DNA of 57,797 bases from an uncultured Lachnospiraceae bacterium (GTDB lineage Bacteria; Bacillota; Clostridia; Lachnospirales; Lachnospiraceae). Shown piece after piece: positions 48,917 through 57,154 of this stretch. Every line of letters begins with the position of its first letter. Within the stretch, counting starts at the first letter, position 1. The notes under the pieces are model-generated. The model ran no database searches, was not told the origin of the DNA, and saw only the letters and a list, made by a program, of their open reading frames with translations. The translations under genes and the position numbers were made by a program. The stretch is taken from the NCBI GenBank assembly GCA_910584915.1, contig CAJUDM010000010.1, positions 1 to 57,797 of the forward strand, given 5' to 3'.

Positions 48917-49332
48917 GCTTTTTCCTCCTCCTTCCTGTCAAACTTCTGCTCCGGCTTTCGAGTCTGCACATCATGCTCAATCTTTCCCCTGCTGTCAGAC
49001 AGCGCAAATAATATAATACCGGCGACCACTAACGCCGCACCCGCCACTTTACCGGGCGTGATCTTTTCTTTAAAGATGATCAGCCCCCACAGCATCCCCC
49101 AGAACACTGTGATCGCGCGGTTTGCGTATGCTGCCGTCAGCGGCATGCTCTTTATGATCTGCTGCCAGAAGATCGCGTAAACGCCGAGCAGCATAACGAC
49201 AAACCCATACATCATGATAAATTTAAAACTCATGACCTCCTCCTGCGCCGCCAGTTTACTGCAGACGCTGCTCAGCGAGAATACCAGCAGCAAAATATTT
49301 AACAGTACGTATCTTTTGATTGTTGAATTCAT
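48913..49332 (-). CDS. Small DMT/EamA-type transporter subunit (first of a pair)
   Basis: A 139-residue protein with four hydrophobic segments and the typical late block ANRAITVFWGMLWGLIIFKE, then KVAGAALVVAGIILFALSD and a charged tail (RKPEQKFDRKEEEK). Partner of the next gene. The start was set at the ATG at 49332, with GGAGAAAATT; the SD is at the edge of a member of the 105-bp repeat family. The upstream extension in the open frame is repeat sequence. Confidence 0.75.
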   Translation of the reverse strand: MNSTIKRYVLLNILLLVFSLSSVCSKLAAQEEVMSFKFIMMYGFVVMLLGVYAIFWQQIIKSMPLTAAYANRAITVFWGMLWGLIIFKEKITPGKVAGAALVVAGIILFALSDSRGKIEHDVQTRKPEQKFDRKEEEKA

Positions 49333-49342
49333 AATTTTCTCC

Positions 49343-49525
49343 ATTCCAGTCCCACATATGCCCTCACAGCGCACCATACCCGAAGAGAAATTTCCAGCCG
49401 CTCTAACGGGAATCTTCTCAATTTGCTTATGCAAACCAAGAAGCAGCAAATAACTTCACCTGATGGTTCAGTTATTTTTAATTCTCTTGTGCGCTTTACG
49501 GGCATATGCTGTTTTTCAGTTCCGC
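49343..49525 (-). repeat. SD-abutting repeat family, long variant
   Basis: A single copy with the family boundaries. GCATATGCCC pairs with GGGCATATGT, AGCGCAC with GTGCGCT, and AAGAGAA with TTCTCTT. The apical part is enlarged by about 80 bases and holds its own pairing (AATAACT/AGTTATT). It lies between the ZIP gene and the first small DMT gene, and ends in GGGACTGGAATGGAG, the SD. Confidence 0.8.
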
Positions 49526-49538
49526 ATATTCTTGTATT

Positions 49539-50336
49539 TTATCCGAGTGCCACATCCAGTATCATCATCACCGTAAAGCCCGTTGCGAAGGCTAGCGTCC
49601 CGATGTTGGAATGGGGTTCCTCGGACATCTCCGGTATCAGTTCCTCCACCACGACATAGATCATCGCCCCCGCCGCAAAACTCAGAAAATACGGCAGTGC
49701 CGGGACTAAAAAGCCGGCTGCGATGATGACAAGCACTGCTCCCACCGGCTCCACCACGCCGGACAACACGCCGTACACAAACGCCCTCCATTTTGACATG
49801 CCCCGCGCCCGCAGCGGCATGGAGATGATTGCGCCCTCCGGAAAGTTCTGGATTGCAATGCCGATGGACAACGCCAGCGCCCCGCTGAGCGCCACCGCAT
49901 CATTTCCCATTTTCAAGCCGGCATAGACCACCCCGACCGCCATCCCCTCCGGCAGATTGTGAAGAACAACCGCGAACAACAGCATGGTCGTGTTTTTCAG
50001 CCCCACATGGGGGCCTTCCTGTTCTTTACTGTTTCTGTGCAGATGGGGAATGATCCGATCTAAAAACAGCAAAAACAGTATACCCAGCCAAAAGCCGATC
50101 GCCGCCGGGGTAAACGCCAGCTTTCCCATGGACTCAGACTGCTCCATCGCCGGGATCAGAAGGCTCCAGATGGAAGCTGCCACCATAACGCCCGCCGCGA
50201 AACCGGTGAGTACCCGCTGGGTTTTCTCGCCCAGCTCCTTCTTCATAAAGAAGACACAGGCAGAACCGAACGCCGTTCCGAGAAAGGGAATCAGGATGCC
50301 CGCCGCCATGCTCAGTTGTAAATCACTCATCTTCAA
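49539..50336 (-). CDS. ZIP-family metal transporter
   Basis: A 265-residue protein with eight hydrophobic segments. The metal-path motifs are FAVVLHNLPEGMAVGVV (about residue 124, helix 4) and SIGIAIQNFPEGAIISMPL (helix 5). The loop after helix 3 has a His-rich stretch PHLHRNSKEQEGPH. GufA-type ZIP proteins take up Zn2+ and related ions. Single gene, divergent from the DUF305 gene, with no Zur-type box recognised. Confidence 0.9.
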   Translation of the reverse strand: MKMSDLQLSMAAGILIPFLGTAFGSACVFFMKKELGEKTQRVLTGFAAGVMVAASIWSLLIPAMEQSESMGKLAFTPAAIGFWLGILFLLFLDRIIPHLHRNSKEQEGPHVGLKNTTMLLFAVVLHNLPEGMAVGVVYAGLKMGNDAVALSGALALSIGIAIQNFPEGAIISMPLRARGMSKWRAFVYGVLSGVVEPVGAVLVIIAAGFLVPALPYFLSFAAGAMIYVVVEELIPEMSEEPHSNIGTLAFATGFTVMMILDVALG

Positions 50337-50444
50337 TCTCTCCGCTTAAAAATGTCTGCTGTAACAACATATGCCGATCGCCGTCATTGGTGCAAAGCCC
50401 TGAAATATTTCTACTGACAGGTTCAAAAATCACCTGCGCCGCAT

Positions 50445-50474
50445 ATCATAAAAGAAAGTGTACTATTTTATGAT
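50445..50474. promoter_or_regulatory. 9-bp dyad before the DUF305 gene
   Basis: ATCATAAAA and TTTTATGAT, 12 bases apart, just before the SD AAGGAG of the plus-strand gene. It could be an operator or an mRNA hairpin. Confidence 0.4.
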
Positions 50475-50491
50475 TTCCAAGGAGCCAGCCT

Positions 50492-51136
50492 ATGCATAAC
50501 CACCAGGATCAGAGCAATCCATCCCTTACTTATCTTACCCGTTTTGACCAGATTCTTCAAGACATGATTCACGGTATGACAAAACCCTCTCCCCGCGGCA
50601 GCATCTCCGGCCTCTTTATCCGGCAGATGATCCCCCACCATGAAGCGGCGATACAAATGTCCGAAAACCTGCTGCAATACACCGCACCCTCCGGGCAAAA
50701 CGCCTGCTGCTGCCAGAATGCCCATGAAAAAGAGCTGATCATTCCCTTAAACAAGATTGCAAAAAATATCATAGAAGAACAGGCAAGAGGTATCGAACAC
50801 ATGAAAAATGCCTTTTTCTGCTGTTCCGAACAGGAAAACAGCAATCAGGAGATGCGACGGTATATGTCCTCCTTCCGCTTTATCGCCAGAAATATGTTTG
50901 TCGAAATGAAGCGGGCGCCGCGAACGGAACGGATTCCCTGTGATTTTATCCGCGAGATGATCCCGCACCACGAGGGAGCCATCCGGATGTCGGAAAATGC
51001 CCTGCGCTTTTCCCTCTGTCCTCAGCTCATCCCCATCCTGGACGCCATCATCATATCCCAAAAAGAAGGCGTCCGCCAGATGAAAAAACTCCTCGAAACG
51101 GCATCCTCCCCCTTTGACCGGGACTATATCGGCTGA
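50492..51136 (+). CDS. Tandem DUF305-domain protein
   Basis: A 214-residue protein with two copies of the DUF305 signature: IRQMIPHHEAAIQMSENLLQ (about residue 46) and IREMIPHHEGAIRMSENALR (about 152). Each block has the paired His and Met residues thought to bind copper or another metal. Between them is a Cys cluster, NACCCQNAHEKE. Unlike many DUF305 proteins it has no signal peptide, so it is probably cytoplasmic. AAGGAGCCAGCCT precedes the ATG. The second plus-strand gene of the window, divergent from the ZIP transporter, so a metal link is plausible. Confidence 0.85.
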   Translation: MHNHQDQSNPSLTYLTRFDQILQDMIHGMTKPSPRGSISGLFIRQMIPHHEAAIQMSENLLQYTAPSGQNACCCQNAHEKELIIPLNKIAKNIIEEQARGIEHMKNAFFCCSEQENSNQEMRRYMSSFRFIARNMFVEMKRAPRTERIPCDFIREMIPHHEGAIRMSENALRFSLCPQLIPILDAIIISQKEGVRQMKKLLETASSPFDRDYIG

Positions 51137-51254
51137 AACCCGAATGGATTCTGTCCTGTCTAACCTGTTGACGCTCCTGCCGGAACAGTATTTCGGCAAT
51201 TTCCTTTCCATCCCGGATAGGAGAGACACCGCAACTATATCCGACAGTCTCCGT

Positions 51255-51902
51255 CTATCCTTCCATAAGCTGCGCCGCACAGATCCATACGGTCTGCTCT
51301 CCCATCACAAACCTCCTTCGGCGCAGCTCATATCTTTTTCCTTCCAGTTCCACCTCTTCTCCCAATACACAGAAACGCTCAGGAGACACGGACAGGCCGC
51401 ATCCCGCCGCCTTTACCACCGCTTCCTTTCCGGTCCATATCCTGAAAAAGGCATCGTCCCTCTCCCCCTCCTGCGTTTCCAGAAGATATTCATATTCCTC
51501 CCCGGTAAAAAAACGCCTGGCTGTCTTTAAGCCTGCGCGCCTCACTCTCTCAATATCTACTCCCAGTTCCCTGCTTCCAAAGGCAAGTACCACATAGTCT
51601 CCGCTGTGGGAAATATTAAAATAGACTTCCGGATGTCCCTGAAAAACAGGCTTCCCCTCCTCCGATAAAACTGGCTCCTCCGCGACAGCAAACCGCTGTT
51701 TCAACAGATAAACCAGATATCCCGCACAGATCGACTGCCTGCGCTTTTCTCCCTGCCTGATCCTGTCCGCCTTCTTTCGCCGCTCAGATCCGCAGAGCCT
51801 GTACATCTCATCGATCACACCCTCCGACAACCCCTTGAGGCAGATCAGCCAGAGTGTCATATTTTCAATAGTATATTCCTCTACGATATCTCCCCACTCC
51901 AT
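51255..51902 (-). CDS. 4'-phosphopantetheinyl transferase (Sfp-type)
   Basis: A 215-residue enzyme that moves 4'-phosphopantetheine from CoA to carrier proteins. Signatures: VYFNISHSGDYVVLAFGSRE (about residue 94), LGVDIERV (Mg2+ ligand Asp, about 115), and FFRIWTGKEAVVKAAGCGL (about 149). Sfp-type enzymes usually serve secondary-metabolite or fatty-acid carriers; no such cluster is in view. The ATG at 51902 overlaps the stop of the RsmF-like gene, so the longer frame is rejected. Confidence 0.92.
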   Translation of the reverse strand: MEWGDIVEEYTIENMTLWLICLKGLSEGVIDEMYRLCGSERRKKADRIRQGEKRRQSICAGYLVYLLKQRFAVAEEPVLSEEGKPVFQGHPEVYFNISHSGDYVVLAFGSRELGVDIERVRRAGLKTARRFFTGEEYEYLLETQEGERDDAFFRIWTGKEAVVKAAGCGLSVSPERFCVLGEEVELEGKRYELRRRRFVMGEQTVWICAAQLMEG

Positions 51903-53449
51903 CACAACTGTACCCTGAGCCCCTTCGGATAGTGATTTTTCACCATATTTCCGCCGGCTTTCCCCCAGCCCAGGGGAAGCCCCAAAAACAATACCAGCGT
52001 CCACCCGCTGAGCCCTCTGTTTTCCAATGTCTCCCCGCGCAGATATGCCGCCGCATCCTCCACCTCCACCCACTGCCTGACATCCTCTTTTTTCAGCGTC
52101 ATCGCCCAGGTGTGGGACGGCTCAAACCTTCCTTTTTTTGCCTCCCCCAGATACAACCCGCTTCTCTCCACCCGCAGTCCCGCCAGTGAAAAAGCGCCCG
52201 CCGGCACCAGATAAAGCCTCTTATCCCTCCAGGTAAACTCCCCTTTTTCTTCCAGCGTTCTGAGATATCCGTCACTGAAATATTGTTTGCAAAAATCTAG
52301 AAAATCATTCTGTTTTTCCTGATCCCCCTCCTTTTGACAAATTTCTCCTCTCTTCCTGCTGTTTCTGCCTGTTCTGTTTTTTCCGGTTTTCTCTACTGCT
52401 CTCTTCTTTTCTTCTCCTGCCGCGCTCTCTTTCCCCGCTTTCCGCCCTTCCTCCGTCAGTCTCTCATTGTATTCCTTTTCTTCTCCGGCATCCGTCCATC
52501 CGCCTCTTTTGCAGAGCTTCGCCGCAAAATGTCCCTCTCCGCAGAGCTTATGGGGCCACATGCGCACTGTCCCCGGCAGACCGCCAGAACACACCCCCGC
52601 CTCCAAAAGTTCTTCGGATAGAACCGCCTCGTCCGCATAAAACTCCCCGTGCCGCTCCAGAAAATTCCGGATCACCGCCTCGTCCTCCGCCTCCGAGAAG
52701 GTACAGGTTGAATAGACCAGCACACCGCCGGGTTTCACCATCCCCGCCGCCGACTCCAAAATCCCCCTCTGGCGCTCCGCACACATAAGGACATTCTCGG
52801 GCGACCACTGCAAAAGCGCCTGTTCTTCCTTGCGGAACATTCCCTCCCCGGAACAGGGCGCATCGATCAGTACCCTGTCAAAAAACACCGGAAACCGCTC
52901 CGCCATTCGCTCGATACTCTCCGTCAGGATCACACAGTTTTCCACTCCCATGCGCTCCATATTGCGGGCAAGGATCTCCGCCCGTGCCGGCACATACTCA
53001 TTGCAGACAAGCAATCCCTCCCCCTGCATCTTCCCCGCGATCTGGGTGCTCTTTCCGCCCGGCGCCGCACAGAGATCCGCGATACACTCTCCCGGCTCCG
53101 CTCCTAAAAGCCTGACCGCTATCATTGCGCTTGGCTCCTGCATATAATAAGCGCCCGCCTCATGATACGGGCTCTTTCCCGGCCTCTCCTCCTTCTCATA
53201 AAAGTATCCATCGTCCGCCCAGGGCACGCTTCTCAAGGCAAAGGGAAGCGCTTCCTCAAAGGCTTCTCTCGTCACTTTCAAAGGATTTCTCCGCAGGCCG
53301 TAACTGCGCTCTTCTGAGAGGCTCTCTAAAAAAGCCGGCAGTTCCGATACCGAAACCCCCGGCAATTTTCCGAAAAGCTCTTTCATTTCTTCCACAAAAG
53401 CCGCCGGCAGTTCCTTTTTTCCACCAGCGCTTCCATTTTCATATGACAT
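51902..53449 (-). CDS. RsmF/YebU-like rRNA (cytosine-C5)-methyltransferase
   Basis: A 515-residue RNA m5C methyltransferase. N domain, then SAM motif I ADLCAAPGGKSTQIAGKM (about residue 117), motif IV LIDAPCSGEGMFRKEEQ with one catalytic Cys (about 193), and motif VI YSTCTFSEAEDEAVI with the second (about 246). A low-complexity Lys/Glu/Arg linker (about 330-380) precedes a C-terminal RNA-binding domain. The group modifies 16S rRNA. Followed by the PPTase gene with a one-base overlap. Confidence 0.9.
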   Translation of the reverse strand: MSYENGSAGGKKELPAAFVEEMKELFGKLPGVSVSELPAFLESLSEERSYGLRRNPLKVTREAFEEALPFALRSVPWADDGYFYEKEERPGKSPYHEAGAYYMQEPSAMIAVRLLGAEPGECIADLCAAPGGKSTQIAGKMQGEGLLVCNEYVPARAEILARNMERMGVENCVILTESIERMAERFPVFFDRVLIDAPCSGEGMFRKEEQALLQWSPENVLMCAERQRGILESAAGMVKPGGVLVYSTCTFSEAEDEAVIRNFLERHGEFYADEAVLSEELLEAGVCSGGLPGTVRMWPHKLCGEGHFAAKLCKRGGWTDAGEEKEYNERLTEEGRKAGKESAAGEEKKRAVEKTGKNRTGRNSRKRGEICQKEGDQEKQNDFLDFCKQYFSDGYLRTLEEKGEFTWRDKRLYLVPAGAFSLAGLRVERSGLYLGEAKKGRFEPSHTWAMTLKKEDVRQWVEVEDAAAYLRGETLENRGLSGWTLVLFLGLPLGWGKAGGNMVKNHYPKGLRVQL

Positions 53450-53554
53450 AACCCTATCTTTTCCTCATCAACATTTCAAATAAACCATCGGAAAACAGTA
53501 TCTCTTTAAAACAAGGCACCTCTCCCGAGATACAGACACGCTTCCGGCAAAGCC

Positions 53555-54109
53555 TCAGTTCATAGCGCCGAGAACCGCCAGAATCCTGTCCCGATATTCC
53601 GCATGGTGGGGCATACCGTTGCCAACCCCGCCCCGCTTCGGCATCTGAAGTTTGATCACACTGCCGTTGTTCAATGTGACCGTACAATTGACAGCGCCCA
53701 TCCAGACATTTTTCACCACACAGCTCCTGATCTCTTTCAGTGCAAAGCAGTTTCCGATATCCTCCAGCCGGATACAGTGGTCCACCTCCCTGACAGTAAC
53801 GCCTGTCGTATCCGGGTTTTCATGAAACTCATAGAGATGCTTATATATATCGCACTCCGCAAGGATCAGATAGTTTGCGCTGATACCGATATACACATCA
53901 CACTTTGAGTACTTGCTTTTGCTCACCTCCAGCGTGATGCCATGCTCATTCGGCATGATCTTATCCCCGTCACAGATACATTTCCTGAAAACCTGTCTGA
54001 TCTCCGACTCCAGCCCTATGCCATGTATGCCCGCTTCCAGCACTTCCCCCTCGGGAAGATACTTAGAAAGCGCCTGTTTCATCCTGTTTTCATCAAAAAT
54101 TCCTGAAAT
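53555..54109 (-). CDS. Hypothetical protein, possible AUU start
   Basis: A soluble protein of about 184 residues, not recognised. Core stretches are LPEGEVLEAGIHGIGLESEI, SKYSKCDVYIGISANYLILA and NCTVTLNNGSVIKLQMPKRG, suggesting a beta-rich domain. The first ATG, at 54082, has no SD. In the same frame, nine codons earlier, an ATT at 54109 stands eight bases after AGGAGG and adds SGIFDENR, which looks coding. The SD itself lies at the edge of a degenerate member of the 105-bp repeat family. I give the longer form; the 175-residue form from 54082 is the alternative. Confidence 0.55.
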   Translation of the reverse strand: MSGIFDENRMKQALSKYLPEGEVLEAGIHGIGLESEIRQVFRKCICDGDKIMPNEHGITLEVSKSKYSKCDVYIGISANYLILAECDIYKHLYEFHENPDTTGVTVREVDHCIRLEDIGNCFALKEIRSCVVKNVWMGAVNCTVTLNNGSVIKLQMPKRGGVGNGMPHHAEYRDRILAVLGAMN

Positions 54110-54125
54110 GATAGTATCCTCCTGA

Positions 54126-54206
54126 TTTCAGTTCTGCGTCTGTCCTAACTCACAAACGCTCCGCTTTTTGTTCGTATCCCTCGCTTTCAGCTCGGTCTAT
54201 TCCAGT
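54126..54206 (-). repeat. Degenerate member of the SD-abutting repeat family
   Basis: Both family borders are present (CAGTTCTGCGTCTGTCC at 54126 and TTCCAGTTCCGCAGTAT at 54197), but the outer stem partner of GGACAGACGC is missing. The interior AGCTGAAAGCGAGGG part is unlike other copies. It lies between the DMT permease gene and the hypothetical gene. Confidence 0.5.
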
Positions 54207-54262
54207 TCCGCAGTATCTCATACAGCGCATCTTTGAAGAACTCTATTTTCTGCTGCTTCGCA

Positions 54263-55204
54263 TCAGTAATTCGAGTTTTGCGCTTCCTCAGATACTGCTG
54301 TTTCCGGTTTCCCATCTCTCCCCGGAAGCTGCGCCAGCACGATCGCCCCGAACATCAGTGCGCATCCAAGCAGTTCCCTCCTGCTCAGCACCTCATCCAG
54401 CAATACAAACCCGGCAAGTACCGAGATCACCGATTCCAGGCTCATGATCAGGGACGCCACTGTAGGGTTCATCCCTTTCTGCCCCACGATCTGGAGCGTA
54501 TACGCCACACCGCAGGACATCACGCCCGCATATAAGATCGGTTTCCACGCCGCAAGAAGCATGGGCAGTTTCGGATCTTCAAATAAAAACATACAGATAC
54601 CGCATAAGATGCCGCAGGTCAGAAACTGGATGCAGGACATCTTCACGCCGTCCACCAGCGGCGAAAAATGATCGATCACCATGATATGAAAGGAGAAGAT
54701 CAGGGCGCAGATCAACACCATGATATCTCCCGCCTCCAGCTTAAGGCTCTCCGTCATACAGAGCAGATACAGCCCGGCCACGGCGATCACCACGCTGATA
54801 CCGATCCGCAGTCCCACTTTCTTCTTTGCAAAGATACCTAAAAGCGGAACCAGGATGATGTACATCGCCGTGATAAACCCCGCCTTTCCGACGGTCGTAT
54901 ACTGTATGCCAAACTGCTGAAAAGAACTTGCCAGAGCCAAAATCACGCCGCAGCAGATCCCCCCTGTCAGCAGTGTTTTTTTATCCTCTCTTTTATGTAC
55001 TTCCCGCTCCCCGTCTCCGCCCTGCAGCTTTTTCAAAAACGCAATGCACGGGATGAGCACCATCGCCCCGATCAGGCTTCTCACCGCATTGAATGTAAAC
55101 GGTCCCACATAGTCCATCCCGACGCTCTGGGACACGAATGCCACACCCCAGATCGTGGCTGTCAGGAGCAGAAGCAGGGACTGCCTCAACACAAATCTGT
55201 TCAT
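54263..55204 (-). CDS. DMT-superfamily (EamA) permease
   Basis: A 313-residue inner membrane protein with ten hydrophobic segments in two EamA halves. ATIWGVAFVSQSVGMDYVGP at the N terminus and PTVASLIMSLESVISVLAGF (about residue 245) are the paired signatures. It exports or imports small metabolites; the substrate is unknown. It overlaps the DUF1905/C39-like gene by four bases (ATGA), so the two are made together. Confidence 0.88.
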   Translation of the reverse strand: MNRFVLRQSLLLLLTATIWGVAFVSQSVGMDYVGPFTFNAVRSLIGAMVLIPCIAFLKKLQGGDGEREVHKREDKKTLLTGGICCGVILALASSFQQFGIQYTTVGKAGFITAMYIILVPLLGIFAKKKVGLRIGISVVIAVAGLYLLCMTESLKLEAGDIMVLICALIFSFHIMVIDHFSPLVDGVKMSCIQFLTCGILCGICMFLFEDPKLPMLLAAWKPILYAGVMSCGVAYTLQIVGQKGMNPTVASLIMSLESVISVLAGFVLLDEVLSRRELLGCALMFGAIVLAQLPGRDGKPETAVSEEAQNSNY

Positions 55205-55863
55205 ACTAAAATTTCTAAATATCCCTTCATCTTCGTCATGTCGTAACGATCCAGCACTCCGAGGTTTGAATCGTAATATTTTCCGTCAAAAGCAACCAGA
55301 TAATGGCTGTAGCGCCCCATCTTCTCCAGGATGATCGCGCACTTGGGCAGCGTCACATCCGCCTCCCCGCAGGTATAAAAAATCTCCTCGGAATGCTCCA
55401 GTCCGAAATAGTTCAATGTGTCGATGATCTTCGCGATGGTCGCCTGCCACTCATTGCAGTGCATCACATTGATCGCCTCATCCAGCGTGATCCCCGCCAG
55501 CATCGCGATGCACGCCTGCCCACAGAGCCCGTCGTGGGGCTGGATCAGACAGTCGATATGGTCGATCTTGCGGATCGGATTCGAGGAACTGTAGGGACTG
55601 TCCCCCACACTGTTTTTCGTGATGCGGAAGGATATCCGGTATTTTTTGTCGTAGGCGAGCTTCTCCATGATCTCAGGCTGTACGGGAATATTGTAATACC
55701 CGTTCTTCTTGGGCTCCAGATTGCAGACAAACAGAGTCTCCCCCACTCTGACCTTCGCCGGCACTTCGCCTTCCCGCTTACAAATCTCCCACACATTAAA
55801 TGGAATATCGATAAAGGCGCCGTTTTCTCCCTTTTCGATTTCTTTTTCAAACGTATACTTCAT
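55201..55863 (-). CDS. DUF1905 domain fused to C39-like cysteine peptidase domain
   Basis: A 220-residue protein in two parts. Residues 1-80 match DUF1905 (GENGAFIDIPFNVWEICKRE, NGYYNIPVQPEIMEKLAYDK). Residues about 105-220 look like a C39-type papain-fold domain, with catalytic Cys in QPHDGLCGQACIAMLAGI (about 115), His in RYSHYLVAFDGKYYDSNLG (about 187) and Asp just after. There is no signal peptide or membrane segment. The fusion is unusual; DUF1905 often occurs alone or with YdeI-like domains. The stop overlaps the start of the DMT permease. Function unknown; a processing or protective role is possible. Confidence 0.7.
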   Translation of the reverse strand: MKYTFEKEIEKGENGAFIDIPFNVWEICKREGEVPAKVRVGETLFVCNLEPKKNGYYNIPVQPEIMEKLAYDKKYRISFRITKNSVGDSPYSSSNPIRKIDHIDCLIQPHDGLCGQACIAMLAGITLDEAINVMHCNEWQATIAKIIDTLNYFGLEHSEEIFYTCGEADVTLPKCAIILEKMGRYSHYLVAFDGKYYDSNLGVLDRYDMTKMKGYLEILV

Positions 55864-55968
55864 AGTCCATTACCTTCCTTTTCCCAAAATATATCGTTTC
55901 CGCAAACGCTTATTTTATCTCATTATAATGTTGTTTTTCGTTTTTGTCCATATGAAACAATTCCGAAT

Positions 55969-56334
55969 TCATCCTCTCCGGGAAACAAGAAAGCATTCCG
56001 CAATTGTAATGATAAACAGGACAAACCACAACTGCTTTTTATAACGGTAGATTCTTCCCCCGCCAAATACTTCAAAGGGATAAACCGGAATCATAATAAA
56101 AATCAAAAAGGGACATGCAAGCCGCCCCAAAGTCTGACAGTAAGATCCCTGCAACAGAGCTGCCCATGGCAGAACCACCGTATTTTCCCGGTTACACATA
56201 TAAAAATCCATGCCGACAGCGATCAGACAGGGAGTGGTCAGGCAATGCTTCAAAAACCCTGTGATTCCAATCTCCTCTATGATGCGGTACACGCTCACCC
56301 TCCGAAAGCCGTTATCCCGTAAGGGCTTCCACAA
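55969..56334 (-). CDS. Hypothetical membrane protein (weak)
   Basis: A 121-codon open frame from a TTG, with two hydrophobic segments near the C terminus (RLACPFLIFIMIPVYPFEVF and LWFVLFIITIAECFLV). No SD of note and no family. It may be the second half of a broken gene whose start is the small frame at 56312-56419, or it may not be a gene at all. Confidence 0.25.
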   Translation of the reverse strand: MWKPLRDNGFRRVSVYRIIEEIGITGFLKHCLTTPCLIAVGMDFYMCNRENTVVLPWAALLQGSYCQTLGRLACPFLIFIMIPVYPFEVFGGGRIYRYKKQLWFVLFIITIAECFLVSRRG

Positions 56335-56419
56335 ACCAAAATGCCCTCCTTCCGATCCGCTGCAGTTCTTTTTGCTCTCCGTCCCTCATGGATCTTATTG
56401 TAACTTTTGAAAGATCCAT
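56312..56419 (-). pseudogene. Truncated N terminus, GNAT-like
   Basis: ATG at 56419, with GAAGGAAAAAAG, opens a 35-codon frame: LSKVTIRSMRDGEQKELQRI then GRRAFWFVEALTG. The pattern IRxMxxGE followed by a long helix is that of a GNAT acetyltransferase N terminus, but the frame stops where the fold has barely begun. It overlaps the TTG frame at 55969-56334. Likely the rest of a gene cut by a frameshift or deletion. The gap to 56525 holds an 8-bp hairpin CGAGCCAG/CTGGCTCG with an inner GTGC/GCAC. Confidence 0.4.
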
Positions 56420-56525
56420 CTTTTTTCCTTCAGTATAATATAAATGTTACTCCGACGAGCCAGTGTGAAATACCCGTGCAAGCACGCCTATCTGGCTCGC
56501 TGCCCACGGAAATAAAACCGTCACA

Positions 56526-56990
56526 TTACAGGAATACATAATAATAGATAACCGCCACCGCGATCCCAAGCAGCATCCCCGCTGTCACCTGCGAGGGGGT
56601 ATGCCCCACAAATTCTTTCAGCTTCTTTTCCATACTCAGCTTCGGCTGTCCCAGCGCCTCGAAAAGCGCCACCATCTCATTGAGCATTTTCGCCTGCTTG
56701 CCCGTCTCGAGCCGCACACCCATAGCGTCGTGCATCACGATGATCGCCACGATACAGGAAACCGCAAACAGCGGAGAGCCAAACCCGCACAAGAGCCCGG
56801 TCATCACGGCAACCGCCGTCACAGTGGCAGAATGGGCGCTGGGCATCCCGCCGTCCCCCATCAGCCTTGTAAAGTCAATCTCCTTGTTGATCACCGCATA
56901 CAAAATGGTCTTGACGACCTGTGCCGTCAGCCAGCTCAATATCCCCGCCAGCAGTATGTCATTGTGCAGTAGTTCCTGTAATCCTTCCAT
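56526..56990 (-). CDS. Divergent PAP2-family membrane protein (DUF212)
   Basis: A 154-residue membrane protein with four hydrophobic segments. GDGGMPSAHSATVTAVAVMT (about residue 46) carries the S-A-H core of the PAP2 phosphatase motif, and HDAMGVRLETGKQAKMLNEM (about 87) matches the DUF212 group. These are thought to be membrane-lipid phosphatases, but activity is unproven. GGAGATGAAAC precedes the ATG. Single gene. Confidence 0.9.
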   Translation of the reverse strand: MEGLQELLHNDILLAGILSWLTAQVVKTILYAVINKEIDFTRLMGDGGMPSAHSATVTAVAVMTGLLCGFGSPLFAVSCIVAIIVMHDAMGVRLETGKQAKMLNEMVALFEALGQPKLSMEKKLKEFVGHTPSQVTAGMLLGIAVAVIYYYVFL

Positions 56991-57154
56991 GTTTCATCTC
57001 CGTCGTTGATATTCCTTTTTTATCCGGGATACTTTTAATTCCTGTTATTCCCAAAAATGCCTGCCCGCAGGCTGCAAAAACTCCTGGCATACATCCCCTG
57101 CGGCGTCCTAAAATCTCTTCCTGCACAAATCCCGCAAAGCCTGCCAAATTTCCT

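Noticed and set aside
56959..57147. A 62-codon minus-strand frame between the PAP2-like and radical SAM genes
   Set aside because: Overlaps the PAP2-like start, has no SD and no recognisable pattern.
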